Origin: an uncultured Lachnospiraceae bacterium
GTDB taxonomy: Bacteria > Bacillota_A > Clostridia > Lachnospirales > Lachnospiraceae
Length of the DNA stretch: 11,377 nucleotides
Direction: 5' to 3'
Assembly: GCA_902780985.1 (NCBI GenBank)
Contig: CACZHN010000211.1
Location: 1 to 11,377, forward strand
Shown piece after piece: positions 7,385 to 11,377 of the stretch (position 1 is its first letter; every line of letters starts with the position of its first letter). Position numbers and translations under genes: made by a program. The notes beneath the pieces were generated by a model. The model saw nothing but the letters and a program-made list of their open reading frames with translations, was not told the origin of the DNA and ran no database searches.

Positions 7385-9037
7385 TTATCTTCTCTTTCTG
7401 TTATTCTTTCCCTTATTTCTGTTCTGATGATTTGATGAGCTCTTATCAAACTCAGCCTCTATCTCATCTTCCGCAGATACGGGTTCTAAACTTTCAAGTT
7501 CTGTAAGACTGCTGTCCGCTACAGACTTTGATTCCGAAATCTCCTCAGCGTCCGTAACTTCTTCAACTGCAGTAACGGTTTCCTCAACAGCTTCAACCTT
7601 TAATTCCGTTGAACCGTCAAGGTCTTCTATCTCTTCATCAAAGAACTTCTCAACATTAACATCCGAGTATACCTGCTGGCACATACCGTCTACGATAGCA
7701 CCTGCATTTACCTGGATTGACTTTGATCTGATATTACCTACTACAACAGCGGATGAATCCACGATAACCTGCTCACGCACGTCAACGTCACCCTTAACGG
7801 CTCCGGCAATAACAGCTGATTCAGCAGAAATGTTACCCACCGAAATTGTTCCGGCACCGATCTTTACGCTGCCTTCGGCAAAGATTTCTCCGGCTATATG
7901 AGCCTGATGTGCATAGAGTTCCTGCACATGGATATTTCCGTTTACACGGCCGCCAATGATAAGCTTGCCCTTGCAGCTTACATCGCCTTCGACTCTTCCC
8001 ATAACATCGATATCATCTTCGGTCTCTATATTTCCGATTATGACTGTCTTTGCTGTAATATATGTTGTATCTTCCGATAATCCGGAATAAGCATCGCTTC
8101 TGCTGATCTCAGTTTCTAAATCAGGCATTTTATCTTCCTCCCTGGCCTTCTTACTTCTGGTCTTCGCTCCTGTATTCTCTGTCTTGGAAGACGCTTTGCT
8201 GCGTCTCTTAGCCTTCTTTTCTTCGGCTTTCTTCTCTTCTTCTTTCTTTTCCTCTTCGGCAGCTAATCTCTTAAGCTCGGCTTCTTCGGCAGCATGCTGT
8301 TCAGCAGCAGCCAGTCGCTCTTCTTCAATAAGTCTCTCTTCTTCGGCCATTGCCACTTCATTGGCAACTCTCTCTGCCTCAAGTTTATCTTTTTCCGATA
8401 TATCGCTGACCATCTCGATGGTTTCGGAAACAGTTTCAACGATTTCCTCCGGAGCTGATTCGTCAATTGTTTCGACGTAGGATTCAGTCTCTGCAACAGC
8501 TTCATCGTTTTCCGCAGAAATGTATTCCGGTGCTTCAGCTTCAGCCTCAAGTTCACCTGTCATATCCTGTATCTCCGGAGTTTCTTCAACACTCAGTTCT
8601 TCCTGAGGTTCTTCAACTGTCTCAGCAGTATCCTGCTTGCTCTCTATATTCTGAAGCTCGCTTGCGAAGGCATCATCCATGTCATCGTCGTCTTCATAAT
8701 CTTCCGGCGACCAGTCATCCTCCGCATCCGGCATGTTGTCGATTTCAGCTTCTATTTCTTCGCTGGCACGCATGGCTTCCGCATCTATGCTGCGGCCCAG
8801 TTCTTCTCTGAGTCTGTCCGCTTCTTCTCTGAGAACCGCTTCAGACATAGGATCCGAAGAACCCGGAATTTCGGGAATCTCTTCTACCGGAACAGCCTCT
8901 TCTACCAGACCTTCGGATTCAACCCAATCAGATACGGATTGTTCTCCTTTTTTCTTTTTGGATTTGGTATCACTTTCAGGCATAAGCTCATTGACAGCCT
9001 GAGCAAAATCTCTCTTAAAATCCTTTAAAAATCCCAT
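7385..9037 (-). CDS. Large acidic bactofilin-domain protein (polymer-forming cytoskeletal)
   Basis: Bactofilins polymerise without nucleotides through a beta-helix and act as scaffolds for cell shape, stalks or cell-wall enzymes. This protein has 550 residues, far longer than the ordinary 120-200. The bactofilin domain is at about 325-455: short repeating beta-strand units such as VIIGNIETEDDIDVMGRVEGD, KLIIGGRVNGNI, IAGEIFAEGSVKIG and VVVGNIRSKSI. Before it come a conserved-looking amphipathic start (MGFLKDFKRDFAQAVNEL), a long acidic low-complexity stretch (about 35-215) and a Glu/Ala/Lys-rich probable coiled coil (about 218-285) ending in a basic patch. After it comes an acidic tail and a very basic last 15 residues. 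The ATG at 9037 has AAGGAG seven bases upstream; the earlier ATG at 9076 would lie inside the promoter. It heads the operon, 12 bases before pyrH. The specific function is not known. Confidence 0.85.
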   Translation of the reverse strand: MGFLKDFKRDFAQAVNELMPESDTKSKKKKGEQSVSDWVESEGLVEEAVPVEEIPEIPGSSDPMSEAVLREEADRLREELGRSIDAEAMRASEEIEAEIDNMPDAEDDWSPEDYEDDDDMDDAFASELQNIESKQDTAETVEEPQEELSVEETPEIQDMTGELEAEAEAPEYISAENDEAVAETESYVETIDESAPEEIVETVSETIEMVSDISEKDKLEAERVANEVAMAEEERLIEEERLAAAEQHAAEEAELKRLAAEEEKKEEEKKAEEKKAKRRSKASSKTENTGAKTRSKKAREEDKMPDLETEISRSDAYSGLSEDTTYITAKTVIIGNIETEDDIDVMGRVEGDVSCKGKLIIGGRVNGNIHVQELYAHQAHIAGEIFAEGSVKIGAGTISVGNISAESAVIAGAVKGDVDVREQVIVDSSAVVVGNIRSKSIQVNAGAIVDGMCQQVYSDVNVEKFFDEEIEDLDGSTELKVEAVEETVTAVEEVTDAEEISESKSVADSSLTELESLEPVSAEDEIEAEFDKSSSNHQNRNKGKNNRKRR

Positions 9038-9066
9038 AGTTTTTCTCCTTATGGTTCTGTCTGCTA

Positions 9067-9096
9067 AGTATAACACAATTCATACATCTTGTGCAA
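9067..9096 (-). promoter_or_regulatory. Probable sigma-A promoter of the bactofilin-pyrH-polC operon
   Basis: On the minus strand a -35-like TTGCAC (9091-9096) is followed by an 18-base spacer and TATACT (9067-9072), with TG one base before it, an extended -10. Transcription would start near 9060, leaving a leader of about 23 bases before the ATG at 9037. The strongly AT-rich DNA upstream could act as an UP element. No other good promoter was seen ahead of the operon. Confidence 0.6.
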
Positions 9097-9268
9097 AAAC
9101 ATCTGTTTTCACACTAAATCAGCCAAAAAAAGCCCTAAAATCGGTATTTATCTTAAAATATTTACATTAATTTATTAATTTGTTAATAGTTTATTCATAT
9201 TTAAAGTTTATATTCAAACTATAGATTTTTCATAACTCTCTCACCTTATGAATAGTGTATACTTACGA
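9097..9268. other. AT-rich intergenic region without a gene
   Basis: The stretch is very AT-rich, with runs such as TTAATTTATTAATTTGTTAAT near 9167-9187. I see no reading frame of note, no tRNA or other structured RNA, no riboswitch and no mobile element end. It lies behind the operon promoter and after the symporter terminator hairpin. Confidence 0.6.
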
Positions 9269-9294
9269 AGCCCTCTGGTTCGGAACAGAGGGCT
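9269..9294 (-). terminator. Hairpin after the symporter gene, probable terminator
   Basis: A perfect nine-base-pair stem (AGCCCTCTG at 9269-9277 with CAGAGGGCT at 9286-9294) with an eight-base loop lies 22 bases after the symporter stop. In the minus orientation it is followed by TTCGTAAG, so there is no real T tract; the T-rich stretch is better on the plus side. It may need extra factors, or act as a two-sided barrier between the two transcription units. Confidence 0.5.
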
Positions 9295-9315
9295 CGCTTT
9301 ATATATACGAATCGT

Positions 9316-10779
9316 TTACACAATCCTGTTCTTCACCTCTTCGAACATATTCTCCCTGTCATCGTCTTTCTTATATGTGAATCTGCTCACTACAGCAATC
9401 ACTATCAGGCTTAATACAAACGCCGGTATCATCGAACCTATTCCGAAGTACTCTCCCAGCGTTACTTTATTTTCTCCGAGCATAACAGCAGGTACACTGT
9501 CCAGTCCCAGATATACCACAAGTCCTGTCATCATTCCGGCACCCAGTGCGGTTCCCGACATTTTCTTCTTGTATAAAGACACGATCATCGCCGGTCCTGT
9601 TGTTATTCCGCAGATAGTCAGCATGGACAGAATGATAAGATGCGATTCAATCCTGATACCGCAGGCGATAAATGTAGCAAGTCCCGCAGTAAGTATGCTC
9701 ACTGCGATAAGAAGTATAAGCTCCTTCTTATGTCTTTCTTCCGGACTCTTGGTTTTCTTTATCAAGACCGGTGCAAGAATATCGCATGTTATTATTCCCA
9801 CCAGTACATTCAGCAGCATTCCGCTGACTATTGTGATTATCAGGATAAGTGAAGTAACATATCCTACTCCCAGGATCTTACTTACCGCTTCCCCTCTGAA
9901 AAGTTTAAATGCAATGGCATACATATAGTCTGCGGCCGAGCTGTGAGTATCCATAGGATATAAAAACGCTCTGCTTATTCCACCGAAGAAGGATGCTGCC
10001 ACAAAGATAACTATACTGAAGATAGCCGCGGTTCTTCTTCCCCTCTTTACCATTCTGGCTGTCGGAGATGCAATGAACACCGACAAAAGCGGCAGAAATC
10101 CGAATACCACAAGTCCGTAAGAGAGATACTTTATCACTTCCTCAGGATAGAGATATCTCTGTCCCTTCATCATGACATTGATATAGTCGCTTACGCTTCC
10201 CTGGATATCGCTCCAGATTGTATTTCTAACAATGGTTCCCAGGCCCAGGTTAATAACCGAATATGTAACTATTCCGCAAAGGAAAAGCGCAAGTATAATA
10301 ACCGCCGGGATCGACGCTCTTGTCAGAAGTCCGAAACCGAAACAGGTAACAGCCAAAAGACCGATAGAAGCAACTATGATAACGCATATCACATAGTCAC
10401 CTACATCGAATCTTGAAATGATCTGCCCGAAGCTTGAAAGTATACATGCATATACTATCAGCAGCAGTACGGAATAAAATATCGCTATCACAAATCTGAA
10501 AGGCTGACTGAGTCCGAATCTCGCCTTAAAGTAAGACGGCACTGTATACATTCCCGGATTCTTTCTGGCATATCTCATAAGTCTGAAAGAGAGAGCTCCG
10601 TATGCAATCTGCAGAACCACAAAAACGCCTGCGTAAATCCAGGCAACTCCCGCTCCTTCTTTGTAAATGTGATATGGCAGCACGGTAAGACTGAGTACTC
10701 CCGTAAGGAAGATCACTGCAGCGCTTCCGAGAGGAAGTCCGCTCATTCTCCTACCCGTGCAGAATCTCCTCAGATCCAT
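9316..10779 (-). CDS. Divergent sodium:solute symporter (SSS) family membrane protein
   Basis: A 487-residue protein with about twelve to thirteen hydrophobic membrane segments, consistent with the SSS family (PutP, SglT), which import solutes such as proline, pantothenate or sugars with sodium. Family marks I can see: LPYHIYKEGAGVAWIYAG near 34-51 (the LPG..Y..G....W...G pattern), VPSYFKARFG at 80-89, ASPTARMVKRGRRTA at 237-251, and TGPAMIVSLYKKKMSGTALG at 394-413, where the family has FGP and LYWKR. The region that normally carries sodium ligands is atypical: Ser319 is kept in the helix 8 segment, but the next residue is Gly, and the first segment lacks the ASD.SGW motif. The ATG at 10779 has GGGAG seven bases upstream. 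It follows the thiamine pyrophosphokinase gene by 15 bases and is probably co-transcribed. The substrate cannot be named. Confidence 0.75.
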   Translation of the reverse strand: MDLRRFCTGRRMSGLPLGSAAVIFLTGVLSLTVLPYHIYKEGAGVAWIYAGVFVVLQIAYGALSFRLMRYARKNPGMYTVPSYFKARFGLSQPFRFVIAIFYSVLLLIVYACILSSFGQIISRFDVGDYVICVIIVASIGLLAVTCFGFGLLTRASIPAVIILALFLCGIVTYSVINLGLGTIVRNTIWSDIQGSVSDYINVMMKGQRYLYPEEVIKYLSYGLVVFGFLPLLSVFIASPTARMVKRGRRTAAIFSIVIFVAASFFGGISRAFLYPMDTHSSAADYMYAIAFKLFRGEAVSKILGVGYVTSLILIITIVSGMLLNVLVGIITCDILAPVLIKKTKSPEERHKKELILLIAVSILTAGLATFIACGIRIESHLIILSMLTICGITTGPAMIVSLYKKKMSGTALGAGMMTGLVVYLGLDSVPAVMLGENKVTLGEYFGIGSMIPAFVLSLIVIAVVSRFTYKKDDDRENMFEEVKNRIV

Positions 10780-10794
10780 CCGTCATCTCCCGGC

Positions 10795-11377
10795 TTAACC
10801 ATCACAGGTTTCCATTACAATATAATAACCAGAGCAGCTTATAACCGCTCTGTCAGATGCCAGCTCGTTGCTGATGCATCTTGATATTCCCTTCTTAAGG
10901 GTAAAATCTTCTATCTCATATTTAAATCCCTTCATGGTAAGATCAGTAAGATCTTCCGAGAAAGGAATTACTGACACATAGTAACCAAAAGAATCCTCTT
11001 TTGTAATTACTGTCTCTCCTTTGGCAACTCTTATCCTGTTCGTAGGATCAAGAATCACAGCCGGAACATCTGCATCTACGGCACACTTAAGGAGCTCAAT
11101 ACTTGAAATAGTCTGATCCAGCCTGCTTCCTGTTGCTCCCATCAGTACAATCTCTGAAGGATGCATATCTATCGCCATAAGAAGCGCGTGTTCCGTATCA
11201 GTATCGTCCTTCTCAGGACACAGCTTTTCAATAGGGGTGTCCGAATAATCCAGAACATTCACTGAATCAAAATCTCCAACACCGATATCCGGTTTTATCC
11301 CTGCCTCTTTCAGTGTTTTCATGCCACCGTCAATTCCGATGATATAAAGCTTCTCAGAACTGTCTTTCATATGCTTC
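10795..11377 (-). CDS. Thiamine pyrophosphokinase, N-terminus cut by the window edge
   Basis: This enzyme transfers pyrophosphate from ATP to thiamine to make the cofactor thiamine diphosphate. The visible 193 residues show IDGGMK near the start, GDFDS at 32-36 counted from the Met at 11370, the EKDDTDTEHA segment at 53-62 and GATGSRLDQ at 78-86, which are the ATP- and substrate-binding motifs of the family. The Met at 11370 is not the true start: codons for Lys and His before it stay in frame to the window edge, and the family has about 15-25 residues before IDGG, including a first beta strand. The residue after the Asp of the GATG motif is Gln, where His is usual. The C-terminal domain (about 115-190) looks complete. 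The gene is often grouped with rsgA and rpe in clostridia, outside this window. Confidence 0.85.
   Translation of the reverse strand, partial: KHMKDSSEKLYIIGIDGGMKTLKEAGIKPDIGVGDFDSVNVLDYSDTPIEKLCPEKDDTDTEHALLMAIDMHPSEIVLMGATGSRLDQTISSIELLKCAVDADVPAVILDPTNRIRVAKGETVITKEDSFGYYVSVIPFSEDLTDLTMKGFKYEIEDFTLKKGISRCISNELASDRAVISCSGYYIVMETCDG

Noticed and set aside
8240..8340. Repetitive CTTCTTC-type sequence, considered as a tandem repeat or CRISPR
   Set aside because: It is codon-level low complexity of the Glu/Lys-rich coiled coil; there are no regular repeats with spacers.
8184..9002. Ser-rich plus-strand frames opposite the bactofilin gene
   Set aside because: The serine runs are the complement of Glu/Lys/Ala-rich codons of the bactofilin; not independent genes.
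7385..9076. Bactofilin start at the ATG at 9076
   Set aside because: It has no ribosome binding site and overlaps the -10 element; the ATG at 9037 has a good one and the more typical N-terminus.

Overview
The window looks like chromosomal DNA from an anaerobic Firmicute, most likely a clostridium of the Lachnospiraceae type. The basis is the gene order pyrH-frr-uppS-cdsA-dxr-rseP-ispG-polC, the PolC-type (Gram-positive) DNA polymerase III, the moderate GC content and the strong AAGGAG-like ribosome binding sites. This placement is inferred from gene content, not from a database match. All chromosomal genes lie on the minus strand.

Reading right to left, in the direction of transcription: (1) the 3' part of a thiamine pyrophosphokinase gene, cut by the right window edge; (2) a divergent sodium:solute symporter-family membrane protein; (3) a short AT-rich intergenic stretch with a terminator-like hairpin and a good extended -10 promoter; (4) a tightly packed operon of nine genes: a large acidic bactofilin, pyrH (UMP kinase), frr (ribosome recycling), uppS (undecaprenyl-PP synthase), cdsA (CDP-diacylglycerol synthase), dxr and ispG (MEP isoprenoid pathway), rseP (site-2 protease) and the N-terminus of polC. 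Gaps within the operon are 0 to 26 bases. The operon joins isoprenoid supply (Dxr, IspG) to lipid-carrier synthesis (UppS), phospholipid precursor synthesis (CdsA), membrane proteolysis (RseP), pyrimidine supply and translation. A bactofilin stands at the head, where rpsB-tsf is often found in other Firmicutes.

The first ~470 bases do not belong with the rest. They are much more GC-rich, read on the plus strand, and hold a phage-type leader (extended -10, hairpin, strong RBS) and the N-terminus of a BppU-like phage baseplate protein. That reading frame breaks off where the polC homology on the opposite strand also breaks off. A chimeric contig join is the simplest explanation; a real insertion into polC is less likely because polC is expected to be essential.

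A second lesion lies in pyrH. Its start codon and first ~22 residues are intact, but about 34 bases appear to be missing near 7298, which shifts the frame. No unknown defence or mobile system was found. The points most worth checking are the left-end join, the pyrH lesion, the bactofilin at the operon head, and the symporter that seems to lack the usual sodium-site residues.
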